The notes below the pieces were generated by a model, which was not told the origin of the DNA, did no database searches, and saw nothing but the letters and a program-made list of their open reading frames with translations. A program made the translations under genes and the position numbers. 64,000 nt of DNA, taken from the NCBI GenBank assembly GCA_050084515.1, contig CM114272.1, forward strand, positions 56,792,001 to 56,856,000. The letters run 5' to 3'. Positions within the stretch are counted from its first letter, which is position 1, and every line of letters starts with the position of its first letter. Origin of the DNA: Blasia pusilla (Eukaryota; Marchantiophyta; Marchantiopsida; Blasiales). Shown here one piece after another: positions 44,044-54,463 of this stretch.

Positions 44044-44206
44044 TCGAATGCGAGCACCTTGTCTCTAGACTGGATAACATCTGAGACAACCAAAGAAGTC
44101 AGCCAAAACGTTGGAAAGTGCAGAGAATGGCAGCTATATGAAAGCATTTAAACACCAACATTTAGCCGCAGTCAACATTCAAATAAACACATACTTGAAT
44201 TTTACC

Positions 44207-44533
44207 TTCTTCCAATGTGAAGCCCTGCAGATTGGGCTCGTTCTTTAACACGGAGGCTCTCCATAAGTCAAACGCAGCTTTGTTGTCTGCTGATAACGGA
44301 GAGGACCGATACACACTACACATCTTTTCTTGTACTTGGTCAACGCTGATTATGTCAAATTCATCCACAGGATAATGCTGCTTACTCAAATCAAGAGCAT
44401 CTAGGACAAGCACATAATTCTCTTTGGACAACTCACGACCATCCATTTGGAGGCCTCCACCCTCACCAATACTACAAATGAACAGTGCCAGGGAATAATC
44501 GTCAATCGTAACACCAGAGAATATCTCAGGCAC
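44207..44533 (-). pseudogene. Upstream exon of the MULE transposase region (unrecognised)
   Basis: The open minus-strand frame reads ALFICSIGEGGGLQMDGREL, DALDLSKQHYPVDEFDII and NKAAFDLWRASVLKNEPNLQ, and ends at an AAG|GTAAAA donor near 44207. The following intron carries TAGCCGCAG (44163). Position next to the terminal inverted repeat and before the transposase suggests the first coding exon of that gene. No domain recognised. Confidence 0.45.
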
Positions 44534-44639
44534 AACATATTTGATGTCAACAGGAAGTTACTCACATACAAGAACATGAAAATACTATCATACAAGAACA
44601 TGAGGTGTGACAGGATGCAAATTCGACGTGGCAAGTACT

Positions 44640-44723
44640 AGGGGCCTCTCGAGCATTAATACTTGGAGTGGGGCCTCTCATGGAACAAAAGTTCCATTGG
44701 GCCTTGCTTAAGCGAATACCTCA
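44640..44723 (-). repeat. MULE terminal inverted repeat, right
   Basis: It is the complement of 30233-30312. It also contains an internal TGGAACAAAAGTTCCA hairpin and two GGGGCCTCTC copies (44641 and 44670). Confidence 0.85.
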
Positions 44724-44732
44724 AGATTGCGG
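44724..44732. repeat. Target-site duplication, right (AGATTGCGG)
   Basis: It is identical to 30224-30232 and follows the right terminal inverted repeat after at most one base. Confidence 0.8.
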
Positions 44733-47285
44733 GTGAGTGAAAAAGATTTCTAGATACCTAAAATGCGGAATACCTTCTTCTACCATATGGAGTAATGAGC
44801 ATGTACGGTGATGTAGAAGTGGTGATATAATAGCACCGGTGAGATGGAGTATTCCTTTCCTTTGGAGCATGCCCAAGCTAATGGGTTTCTCGGAACGCGA
44901 CGTTAGAGGTCATAGTTATATAGGAGTAGTTGATATTGTCTCTCGTGTTAGTATAGGGAAAAGCCCACTTCTTTTTTGTCTTTAGACTCTTTGAGTCCCT
45001 CTTTTTTGTTTTTCCCATACGTTTTCTATCATTCATATTTATTTGTTATGAGGTTCATCATTTTCTTTCCATGAATAGCTTTATCCTTTCTAATATGTTG
45101 CAAGGAAGCTCTTTGACAACGAAAGCCTTAGAAACCATAGAGTTCTACCACCATAAGTAGTTAGCATAAGTTAACATAAGTATTAGGTTTTTAGTTAAGC
45201 ATTAGAATTTAAGGCACTAATTTTTCTTCAAAATGATTATAGCTTCTATTTTCCATTTAAAATTTATTTACCCCAACGAATAAAGTCATCCCATGACTTC
45301 TATAGAAGATAATAATATACTCCATGGAAGGAATTTCTAAGCATCCTTCTTGTGTATCAAACTTAGCCTTTCATGGAGAAAATACTTTTTGGAAGTTTCC
45401 AAGTATAGCTCGTAAAGTAAGTAGCAAGTAACCCTTCTTTTTCTTCTTCTTCATAATATGGTACCATAGGGGATATAAATATATCTAGTAGAGCAAAAGC
45501 TAGATTAGGCTTGATGCCAAAAAAGAAAAAAATTCTTACCCACCAAGTGTGGGTGTGGAAGCTTGTTATGTGTCCACAATACATGCTTTTCATTTCTAAG
45601 GGGTGTGCAAATTCCTTCAAATATAGACTAAGTGTGCATCATCTACTCCCCTATGCCAACAATCTCGTGAGTATAAGAAGGGGTAGGCACGTGGCAAATA
45701 CCTTCATCTTTAAAGTGTGAGCTAACTTAAGCTCCTTGTTAAAAGATTCAAATCTGATTCCTTGATATGTGAGAAAGATCTAGACTTCACCTTCCCAAGA
45801 GACTAATAGTTCATATTTCAACTTTATGCTTATGAAGTAACTATTGTAGCTACCACATCTTCTAAGATGCAAGAATTTGATCTTTGTTTTATAAAAGAGT
45901 CAAGTCAACATATGAGAAAGCTATCAAGATTTCCTTGGTTTTGGTTTATTATATAGAGTAGCCAAGATTAGATGTTAGACTTGGGTATGAGTCACATCTT
46001 TTAAGACAGATCAACTAGTATCCCTAGAGCACCTTTGAGGAGATAGTATAGCTTTAAGAAATTGTGGATAATTTATTAAGACCTTAGGTAACCTTATAGA
46101 ATAGGTTTTCCCCTTAGTTTTGGCTCATTTGGAGTTATATTCAGAAATTTCTTATTTCGAGTAAGTTCATATTTAGAAGCATAGATGGATTTCAATTTTG
46201 GGAATTTCCCCTTAATCCTCTGAGCTCTATGACTCATTGATCTTGTTGAAAATGTACATAGGACACACAAAAACATGTAAAATTGTTGGATTTCAATATA
46301 AAGACCTTATGGATTGCAAGTACAACCAATGGTGATATGCATCTTTAGTTGCTACCATATGCTTATGCTTTGACTTTGAACATTCCTTATTACCCTTCTA
46401 GCAACCTTTCTCTCCACATGGATCACTTGAGGATGGGAAATTATGGATTCTAGAAACTCTCCTCTCTATAGAGGCAAGGAAGATATCCAAACAACACAAT
46501 ATGGAGTAATTTGGTAAAGCAAAATCTAGCTCCACACCATAATGAAAAAGATACCATACAAACAACCTTTCTTTTCTTGATGGAATAGAACACACCTCAA
46601 TTCTTCATTATGATATGCGATGTATATGTTTGAGAGATCTTATTGGGTCTGCAAAGTGAGAATTGATTGGGAGAGCCACTTGCACTAAAAGGATAATCAA
46701 TTGATAGATGTAGGAAATCTGTTTGACAGAGAGTAACTTGCCAAGATGGATGCAATTCCAAGAGTAGGAGAAGCCATTGAGCAATTGAGATCTCTGTGAG
46801 GTTCTTGTGTGTAAGGAAGCATCTGCCAGAGAATGTGCTCTATACCACTCAAGAGAACAGAAGAAAGGAAACCTTGGTACTTGTGAGAAGGAGGATGATC
46901 AGATGAATATTTGAAAAAAAATTTGTATAAAAAAAATTATCATCTTCACATAAACAACACACCTTAAAGCTCTCTTTTTGAATAATAGTGATCTTCTTGG
47001 GGATCAAACTCATAAAAACTCCCAAACGATTACTTTCTAGTATCCTTGTACATTACATAAGGATATGGAGGTTCAGTATGGCAATGTGGATGAGGGGTTT
47101 CCTCAAGAATAGATAAGAGACCAATAGAAGAAGAGAGTATAACCCCCCCGCCCCACTTTAAACCAGCAAGAGTAGAAGATTCATCGCCACGAGCATCGTC
47201 ACGCCATTATCAGCAAGGTGGATTGTCAAGGAGCCTTAGAGCCATACTATCTTCCTTGGATGGTCAAAGAAGAAATTTTCGTGCT
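44733..47285. other. Noncoding region with an LTR-like fragment
   Basis: No coding remnant is convincing. The stretch 46100-46210 (TTTTCCCCTTAGTTTTGGCTCATTTGGAG..., then AATTTTGGGAATTTCCCCTT) resembles the gypsy LTR at 22720-22830, so a related retroelement end probably lies here. CT-rich and TTC-rich low-complexity patches occur near 45440. Confidence 0.4.
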
Positions 47286-47289
47286 CAAG

Positions 47290-48890
47290 AAGATATACAA
47301 GACGAGAGTATATGGGGGCAAAGGATAAACGAGATGGTTTGAATGACCTCTATGTAGGTCGTAGTACGAGCTTTGATGAGCTCGGGGAGAGTTCTGATCA
47401 CCATGTACATAGCGGTGCTCCTCCACAAACCTTTCATGGGGAAAGTGCTCCGGATAATAGCAAGGTAATGTCTCTTCTATCATAGTTGGACAGTTCAATA
47501 ACAAATTCCCAACGCAATGTTGATTTAACCGAGGAATACAACCTTTTGAAGGGGAAGTATGAACAACTATCTGAGGAGCACATCAGGTTGAAGAGAGGGA
47601 TGGAGAGGCTTTTGAACGAATCTATTGCAAGAGATAACCTCCATAGAAGGAAAAGACATGTAATGGTTGACCACACAGAGCAGTGGAGGAGAGCATACGA
47701 GAATATCATGGCAAGACGACAACAAGAGATGGATGAATTGTTGCGATGGAGAGCAAGGGGTAACGTGGGAGAACTCACCCCTAAGACAACTCTACTTGAG
47801 GGTTTTCTCGTGAAGGAGGTCGATATGATCTTATTTCAACTTATCAAGCAGTTGTGGCCTCCAGCTTTGCGCGCAGCATGGGACAATGTCGTATATCCAA
47901 ACGTTGCGAACTATGCCTTTATGATGCTGGCACCAACATCTCTTGATCCGAGCACACAAGTGCAAGATCTTCTGGATTGGATGAAGTAAGTAAGTGAAGG
48001 AGGGGCTCTCACGCCAAACAACTAGCCCAAATGCATGATCTGCTTCAACCCATTGCTGTACAAGGTTGCTACGTGACAGGCACATGTAAAGCTTGTTATT
48101 GACATTCATATTGTCTTCAAAAGGCCATGCTACTATCTCACAAGTGTCCAACTTGTAAACAAGCTTGGCCAAGGAGACTCTATCACCTTTTTGGCATATC
48201 TTTCCGCGCTCCTGATGGCAATGCACTACATATCGCAAGCAAACCCAAAAGCAAGAAAATTTCAATTTGAGTTTGGGAATCGTAGTCCCCGATCGAACTA
48301 TAACCCGGAAGTGAACATAGACGGGGTGGTTCAAGCAGAAACCCCTCGTCAGTACAGGATTGATCGGGCAGTGCAAGCGTGGCTGGTCCGCTTCATTGAC
48401 ATATACGATTGAGGAGAGCTCATCCATGGAATAGCCATTGATCTCCAAAATTGAGAGGCCCAAAACTTATTCTTTGCTCAGGGGTTGAATCCACGAGAAC
48501 TTCGAGACGCCCTCAATACAACTTGATAACTTGTGCTAAACCATCATCAAAATCCATTGGTGGATGACCTTATTTTGAGGAGACTCGAATTGATCTTGCC
48601 ACCTTTCTTATGGAAAGATATTCCTCAAAGGACTGAAGGGGGATATCCTCGAACATACTATTACCCTCGTAGAATGCAGGAGGAACTCTTTGGATTCTTC
48701 GAGAGAGAGTGGGAGATGTTTCCGAAACAGCCTACACAAGAAATAGATGATGGTGAAGCCGATGTTGAGTTGGAAAGGACTATTCCTCGTAGAGGTGGGA
48801 CGCGCGTGGCTTGAGCTAGGGGAAGAGTAGGAAGAGTTGGTGAGACGTCTGCACCGATGTTACATATATCTGATGATGAATCAGATTAGA
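47290..48890 (+). pseudogene. Unrecognised coding remnant with coiled coil and Arg-rich tail
   Basis: One frame is coherent over 47290-47989, 48191-48412 and 48533-48890. The first part includes NDLYVGRSTSFDELGESSD and, after one TAG, a helical charged block (LTEEYNLLKGKYEQLSEEHI, RRAYENIMARRQQEMDELL) likely to be a coiled coil. The block LFQLIKQLWPPALRAAWDNV comes next. Later blocks are NPKARKFQFEFGNRS and LILPPFLWKDIPQRTEGGYP; the last ends in an acidic then Arg/Gly-rich tail (RGRVGRVGET). The middle (47990-48190) is broken; another frame there is Cys-rich (GTCKACY, HKCPTCKQAW). A gag-like or other transposon protein is plausible given the LTR-like fragment upstream. A competing 210-codon minus-strand frame (47831-48463) looks like a shadow. 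Confidence 0.4.
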
Positions 48891-49315
48891 TAGAATGAGT
48901 TCATATTTATATCATTGTAATGTACATAAGTATTAGGTTCCTCTCAATCCAAATGTTTTGTGGGGTACTCCTCATTTATTCTAAATAAATTTTCAAAAAA
49001 ATTCAAAATATTCCACTGAGGAGACTTGTGAATGTGAGTCGGTCACGAATGTTGTCCATGAAGTGAGTTCATGAAATGGATGAAATTTTTCTCTTGGGTT
49101 ATAAATCCTTGGATAAGGTGGAGGGTACGATAATTGAAATATTTTGTTTGATATAAATTTAAATATTTTATTTATTACCAGCTCTTCAAATTTTACTAAC
49201 TCATCAAAATGAGTGATTTTCTTTTATTTATTGAAAGATGGGGATTGTAAAAGGGATGAATTTTTTTTCCAAAATTAATGAAGGAGAATATATATTTGAA
49301 TTTAATTGTAAGGGA

Positions 49316-49472
49316 AAATAATATATGAATTATGTTTAGTGACCAATATTGCATGGGGTAGAATTCGAAAGGGATTTGGATGGAATAGAAAACAAAATTT
49401 ATTTATTAATTAATATTTCATTTAGTACTATAATAGGTGAATATAAATAGTCTAAAATATTTTTTAAATGAA
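49316..49472 (+). repeat. Left arm of a 157-bp inverted repeat flanking the Copia element
   Basis: It is nearly identical to the complement of 54308-54463 (one clear mismatch in GGATTTGGATGG versus GGATTTGGGTGG, plus small differences at the inner end). It includes GACCAATATTGCATGGGGTA and ATTTAGTACTATAATAGGTG. Confidence 0.9.
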
Positions 49473-49828
49473 AATATTAGATAAAGAAATTATTTGTGTC
49501 TTGATTCATATGTAATGGAAAGGCAAATTGAATTTTAATGGAGAAGGGAAAGATTTGGTTCGAATTTTATGGAAGGGTGAATTTACTTATGGGACTAGAA
49601 TATCATTTACATTTGAATTCAGGAAAGTAATTACTTACAAGAGTGAAATATAATGACTCTTCTAAGATTTTATAGAATAGTGCAGATGGTTCCCAAGTTA
49701 CATCTATCAATCTTGCAAAGTCTCAGCCCAAATGAAGTTGTGACCCCGACTTAAAAAATGACCTTTTGGACCCGAAGCACTAAACCTTGAATGAAAAAAA
49801 AAGCTCTTTAATTTTGAAATTTTCTACT

Positions 49829-49982
49829 AGAATCCTAGTAACGCTACTCCAAAAACCACCTACATCATATTATTATGATTCCTTCGACGTCTAAGTCGAA
49901 ACCATCAATCAAGGCTTCTCCTCATACAAGGGGGCCGATCAGATTAATGGTGCTTAGAGAAGTGGATGTTGAGAATCCAACA
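49829..49982 (-). repeat. Copia 3' LTR, U3 part
   Basis: It begins TGTTGGATTCTCAAC on the minus strand right after the polypurine tract, as expected for an LTR start, and runs to CTAGTAGAAAATTTC. Confidence 0.65.
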
Positions 49983-49993
49983 GCCCCCCTCAA
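49983..49993 (-). other. Copia polypurine tract
   Basis: TTGAGGGGGGC on the minus strand immediately precedes the TGTTGG LTR start. It primes plus-strand DNA synthesis. Confidence 0.75.
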
Positions 49994-50036
49994 TATTCAC
50001 TCTTATGTGAACTACTATCTTGGATCGATTCCAAGA

Positions 50037-50560
50037 GCCTTTAGATGTCGGTGAAACTGATCTCCGCTCAAAGCTTTTGTGAAGATGTCTGCACGATTAT
50101 CCTCTGTTGGACAATTGACTAACTACAAAACCTCTCTCTCAATCAACTCACAAACAAAATGATACTGGATCTGTATATGCTTTGTACAAGCATGAAACAC
50201 AAGATTATGTGGTATGGCAATGCAACTGTGATTGTCACACCATATTATAGTAGCACTTTCTAGTGCTTCTCCTATGTCCTCCAATATCCATCTCAACCAT
50301 ATTACTTCACAAGAAGCATAAGAAGTCGCCTTGTACTCTGCCTCGGTAGAAGAAAGAGCCACTGTAGGTTGCTTCTTGCAGACCCATGACACCACACCTG
50401 ATCCTACCAAGCAGCAATAACCCAAAACTGATCTCGGAGAATATGAATCTCCTACCCAATCCAAGTCACAAAAATCTCTCATTTCCGTCCCTGCTCCATA
50501 GGTGACGACATACTCGATGGTGCCTTTGATGTACTTCAACACACGCACCTTTGCCTCCAA
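50037..50560 (-). pseudogene. Copia RNase H
   Basis: The frame reads RVLKYIKGTIEYVVTYGAG, CDLDWVGDSYSPRSVLGYCC (catalytic Asp region), WVCKKQPTVALSSTEAEYKA (the conserved SSTEAEY block with catalytic Glu), IWCDNHSCIAI (catalytic Asp) and, beyond a stop at 50123, TEDNRADIFTKALSGDQF, the usual Copia end. It degrades the RNA strand during reverse transcription. Confidence 0.93.
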
Positions 50561-50564
50561 TGGT

Positions 50565-51410
50565 TCTCACAAGGCTTAGTTGAGAACCTACTCAACACTC
50601 CCACAGCGAAGCTAAAAATATCAAAAATATCAAACTGCCTATAAGCTTTCTGTACAAATTTTTATCTACCAATGGTGAAACATCCTCCATCGAGAGTTTC
50701 AACTCTACCTCTATTGGCGAGACCTCTGCCTTACACTCAATCATCCCAAATGCCTTCAAGAGTTCTCTAGCATACTTTTGCTAAGAGACAAATATAGAAT
50801 TTGACTGTTGCCAAATCTCCAACCCCATAAAGTAGTGCAAAAGACTTAAATCTGACATTTCAAACTCAAATTTCAACACTACCTTTATTTTGTCTATTTT
50901 CTTATTGTGGTCTCCTGTGATGATCAGATCATCCCCATACACGAATATCAACATATACATCCCATCTTTGCAAAACAGATACAAATTTGCTTTTGACAGA
51001 CTCTTGATGAGACCCTTTTCTTGGAAAAATATATCTATTCGTTGATACCATACCCTTGGGGCTTGCTCCAATCCATAAAATGCTCGATGAAGTAAACACA
51101 CTTTCTCTTCCGATCCGGTTGTCTCAAAACTTGGTGGTTGAGATACATACACCTCCTTCTTGAGACTCCCATTCAGAAAGGTAGACTTCACATCGTATTG
51201 GTATACATGCCTGCGTCTTGTTCGTGCCACCACTAGAACAAACCTCACTTTGAATTTATCCAATGTATCGTCCGACTTGTACTTGGTCTTGTGCACCCAC
51301 TTGGTGCATATTATCTTCCTGTCCTTTGGCTTCTCAACCAAAGTCCAAGTTTCATTTATCTGAATAGCATCCATCTCCATCTGCATGGCCTCTCTCCATT
51401 AAGGATGAGC
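50565..51410 (-). pseudogene. Copia reverse transcriptase
   Basis: At 51386-50781 the frame reads QINETWTLVEKPKDRKIICT, WVHKTKYKSDDTLDKFKVR, YQYDVKSTFLNGSLKKEVYV and LLHRAFYGLEQAPRVWYQRI. The catalytic block is FVYGDDLIITGD, with YGDD in place of the more usual YVDD of Copia elements. It ends with LHYFMGLEI. The short remainder to RNase H (50780-50565) is decayed. Confidence 0.93.
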
Positions 51411-51741
51411 AAGGGCCTCATCCAAACATGATGGCTCTTCCACCTTCAAGACCTCTATCATCAAGATGTTCACGAGATGTGCAGAAGCTCTATTTTGCTC
51501 CTCTAGTCTCTTGGATCTCCTTGGATGTGTAACAACTTCATCAATTGCTGGTAGATCCTTACCATCGAAGAGATGCTTTATCCACTTAGGGTATGACGAC
51601 CGTAGTGGAAGAGCAGGCTGCTCTTTGTAATCATCACCAAATTCTTCTTCTTGATGATCTGGGGTAAGGTGTGCTCTAGTGGGTTATCTCTTTGTTTGAT
51701 GATAATGTGGACGGACCACTGATATCCGCCACTTGACAAGG

Positions 51742-52640
51742 CTATTCTTGGAACACCACATCACGACTCACCAGCATCTTCTTTGCCTCAGGACACCATA
51801 GGCGATAAGCTTTAGACTCATCACTATATCCCATAAAGACGCACTTTCTGCCCTTGGTCCTAGGGGCTTCAGAAATATGTACAAAGCACTCACTACCAAA
51901 AGTCCTGAAATGTTGGACTGATGGTACCTTACTTGAGTATGATTGATGAGGAGTCATGCCTTGCATTGACTTGGTAACACTTCTATTTAGAACGTAAACG
52001 GCAGTATTAAGAGCTTCAGCCCAAAATCCTTATGTCAAACCTTTTGCTGTCATCAAACATCTTGCCATCTCCACCACTGTACCGCTTCGACACTCAACAA
52101 CTCCATTTTGTTGTGGTGTATGTGCCGTGGTTAACTGTTGCTTGATTCCATGCTCCTCAGATATTTGTTTAATTCTCCTCCTTGATCGGTGCAAAACTTC
52201 TGTACCTGCTTTCCTGTCTCATTCTCAACCAGCTTGTGCCATACTTTAAATCTTCCAAAAGCACTTGCCTTATCACGAAGGAAATACACCCACATCTTCT
52301 TGCTATAATCATCGACAACTAAAAAGAAGTAGGAAGAACCACCTAATGCCACTGTTCTCATTTTACCATAGAGGTCAGCATGAATGAGCTCTAGAGGAGC
52401 CTTTGCTCTATTGCTGGACTCTTGTGGAAATGGTTTTCGGTGTTGCTTGCCCATCATAAAAGCTTCACATGTATCCGACACTCTAGATATTCTTGGTAAA
52501 TCAACAACCATGCCAGATTTCTGAATCTGACTTAGTAAGGGAAAGCTTAGGTCACCAAATCTTTCATGCCTTAACTTACTGCTACTATGATCTGTACCTA
52601 CACTTGTCGTGAAAGATATTTCCACGTCGTATACCTTCAC
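51742..52640 (-). pseudogene. Copia integrase
   Basis: It holds LRHERFGDLSFPLLSQIQKS and CEAFMMGKQHRKPFP of the zinc-binding region, then LELIHADLYGKMRTVALGGS (first catalytic Asp), FLVVDDYSKKMWVYFLRDKA and KFCTDQGGE (second Asp). After a frame change the AHTPQQNGVVE-type block lies near 52085-52120. The C-terminal part (FGSECFVHISEAP, GRKCVFMGYSDESKAYRLW) is at 51742-51966. Confidence 0.9.
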
Positions 52641-52708
52641 CCACTACTTTCCCATTGGCATCCTCAATGACTGCTCCAGTTTTCTTGAAACGAACTTCTA
52701 AGTCACGA

Positions 52709-52912
52709 TCATATAATACAGCTACTGAAATCAAATTCCGCTAACTTCTTTTCATCTCCTTTTTGTGAGACTAAAGAAATTATGTCTTTCCCTTCTACAG
52801 GGCACTTTGCATTATTCCCAACAGTAACAACGATGGGCTCTTGTAGAGGCTGTAAGTAGCTATACCAATCCTTATGATTGGTCATATGCCTAGATACTCC
52901 ACTATCGAGCAC
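52709..52912 (-). pseudogene. Copia aspartic protease
   Basis: MLDSGVSRHMTNHKDWYSYL carries the L-D-S-G catalytic motif; the domain continues with VTVGNNAKCPVEGKD and the I.S...G motif region. It processes the Gag-Pol polyprotein. Confidence 0.85.
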
Positions 52913-53075
52913 CTATGCATCTTCATTCTTTGACTTAGTGGAATGTTCTACGTGTGTGCAAAACTCTTCGATTTCTACCCAAACATCTACTTCATGTTCT
53001 CCTAGTATGTACAGAATTTCCAAACTCCTTCTTAGGTCTTAAACAATCGTTCTTCTTATCTTGACTCCTCTTTCT

Positions 53076-53117
53076 ACAACCTTTGATAAGATGACCTAGC
53101 TTATCACAATAAAAGCA
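53076..53117 (-). pseudogene. Copia nucleocapsid CCHC knuckle
   Basis: CFYCDKLGHLIKGC on the minus strand matches C-x2-C-x4-H-x4-C, with Lys/Arg-rich residues following. Confidence 0.9.
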
Positions 53118-53205
53118 TTTGAAGGCTTTCCTTGGAAATTTCTTCTTAACATTTGAGCTGAAATCCTGATTTCTACCTCTCTGTACGTTGGCAGTAAATG
53201 CTGCA

Positions 53206-53470
53206 TCACTTCCTAGTAAATGCTTTGAAGCGTATTTCCTCTTCTACCAACATTGCACTGAATTGTTCAAAAGTAAGTGGCGTGGGTCTTACTTGAGTAT
53301 TCAATGCAATGACCAAACTGTCATACCTTGGAGGAAAAATCCTTATGCACCGACGTGCCAAATCTTTGCTAAACTTTGAAATTCCTACGGACGCCATCTG
53401 ATCTTGAAGATTCTTGGTCCTTCTCAAAAATTGCTCCGCGCTTTCTCCTTCTGAAAATTTCTCTGACGTA
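53206..53470 (-). pseudogene. Copia gag fragment
   Basis: The frame reads LQDQMASVGISKFSKDLARR, IRIFPPRYDSLVIALN and LTFEQFSAMLVEEEIRFKAF, the C-terminal half of the UBN2-type Copia gag. The N-terminal half (53470-53850) is too decayed to follow. Confidence 0.8.
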
Positions 53471-53852
53471 AGCTGATTCTCTAGATTCTAAATCCGAGTC
53501 TTATTCTTCATTTCATACTGATTCTTCAGAATGTTCCACACCTCAACAGTAGTGGTCGTATGTTGAATGAGAGTCATGTTAGCAATGCAATAGGATGGAT
53601 ATCACCAGATGAAGATGAACATGCAAAAATCAAAGTAGCTTATGGATTTGAATCGACCGCTGTGGCCATCTCCCAGATCTCAAATGATTCGAGGACAGTT
53701 CTCATTGAACTTCCACAATGTATAGTTAGACCCATCTAACTTCCCTTCACCCAGCAAGGAGGGCGAGCACGAATTGACAAAGAAGTAGCCATCTCTCAAG
53801 ATTTTGTGCAGACACACTAGATCATCAAATACAAAATACTGGAAAACCTACT

Positions 53853-53864
53853 GCTCTGATACCA
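53853..53864 (-). other. Primer-binding site (initiator tRNA-Met type)
   Basis: TGGTATCAGAGC on the minus strand is the classical plant Copia primer-binding site. It directly follows the LTR end ...TCTCACA. Confidence 0.9.
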
Positions 53865-54113
53865 TGTGAGAAAACATAAAGTGACGAAATCACTGAAATC
53901 TTTACAAAACTTAGAGATACAAAGTGGCCTATTCCGTCCGTGCCCTCACAGAAGAGCTCCGATGGAACTTGAACATGGAGATAACTCGACATACAAGAAT
54001 GCACTACCGCTACGGCTCTCGACTATTTCACTACTCGAGAAACTAGGGTTTTTGACCTATTTTTCTTCGTTTCTTTTAATAGAAAAATTTTAAAATTTTC
54101 TACTAGGATTATC
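53865..54113 (-). repeat. Copia 5' LTR, R-U5 part
   Basis: It ends in CA next to the primer-binding site. It is homologous to 14448-14662. It lacks the TGTTGGA start seen in the 3' LTR and breaks at CTAGTAGAAAATTTT. Confidence 0.7.
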
Positions 54114-54195
54114 TAACCCTATATAGCATCAGGGTGCCTTGCACCTTTAGTAGCGTTACTAGGATTATCTAACCCTATATTGCATCAAGGTGCGG
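54103..54195. repeat. Direct repeat, 56-bp period
   Basis: CTAGGATTATCTAACCCTAT followed by AT(A/T)GCATCA.GGTGC occurs at 54103 and 54159. Confidence 0.75.
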
Positions 54196-54254
54196 GGCAC
54201 CCTTTTATGGGTGCCCCGCACCCATGGGGATGCTAGAAAAACTAGCATCCCCAT
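54189..54254. repeat. Two adjacent perfect stem-loops
   Basis: Stem 1: GGTGCGGGGCACCC (54189-54202) pairs with GGGTGCCCCGCACC (54209-54222), loop TTTTAT. Stem 2: ATGGGGATGCTAG (54224-54236) pairs with CTAGCATCCCCAT (54242-54254), loop AAAAA. CTAGCATCCCCATTTGTGAG then repeats near 54242 and 54266, with a third partial copy near 54292. Perfect pairing in otherwise decayed DNA suggests recent origin or a foldback element. Confidence 0.85.
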
Positions 54255-54307
54255 TTGTGAGGTTTCTAGCATCCCCATTTGTGAGATTTTTCTAGCATCC
54301 CCACTTT

Positions 54308-54463
54308 CATTTTTAAAATATTTTAGACTATTTATATTCACCTATTATAGTACTAAATGAAATATTAATTAATAAATAAATTTTGTTTTCTATTCCACCC
54401 AAATCCCTTTCGAATTCTACCCCATGCAATATTGGTCACTAAACATAATTCATATATTATTTT
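54308..54463 (-). repeat. Right arm of the 157-bp inverted repeat
   Basis: It is the complement of 49316-49472. It ends exactly where the 180-bp satellite starts (54464). The arms enclose the whole Copia element and the stem-loops at 54189-54254. Confidence 0.9.

Larger units (their letters stand above)
30233..44723 (-). mobile_element. Mutator-like element (MULE) with TIRs, 9-bp TSD and gene cargo
   Basis: The left end (30233 on) starts GAGGTATTCGCTTAAGC and the right end is its exact complement (44706-44722). Similarity continues for about 80 bp through CTTTTGT, CCCACTCCAA and AGAGGCCC. AGATTGCGG flanks the element on both sides (30224-30232 and 44724-44732), a 9-bp duplication as expected for Mutator. 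Inside are a decayed MULE transposase (40662-44043, minus), upstream exon-like sequence (44207-44533), a long multi-exon minus-strand gene (about 31830-36054) and a plus-strand RPA-like fragment (30552-31530). Repeated GCGGCTA motifs mark the introns. At about 14.5 kb it is a long, cargo-carrying MULE. Which end piece is the true terminal base is uncertain by one base. Confidence 0.88.
49829..54113 (-). mobile_element. Ty1/Copia retrotransposon, minus strand (decayed)
   Basis: Reading right to left: 5' LTR portion (54113-53865), tRNA-Met type primer-binding site (53864-53853), gag (53470-53206), CCHC knuckle (53117-53076), protease (52912-52709), integrase (52640-51742), RT (51386-50781), RNase H (50560-50037), polypurine tract (49993-49983) and 3' LTR portion (49982-49829). 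Integrase before RT defines Copia. Frames differ between domains, so several indels have occurred. Each LTR is partial; both stop at the shared word CTAGTAGAAAATTT, suggesting a rearrangement there. Confidence 0.92.

Noticed and set aside
47831-48463. 210-codon open frame on the minus strand
   Set aside because: It overlaps the plus-strand remnant, which shows continuity over three separate blocks and protein-like charge patterning; the minus frame has no known motif and starts and stops inside it.
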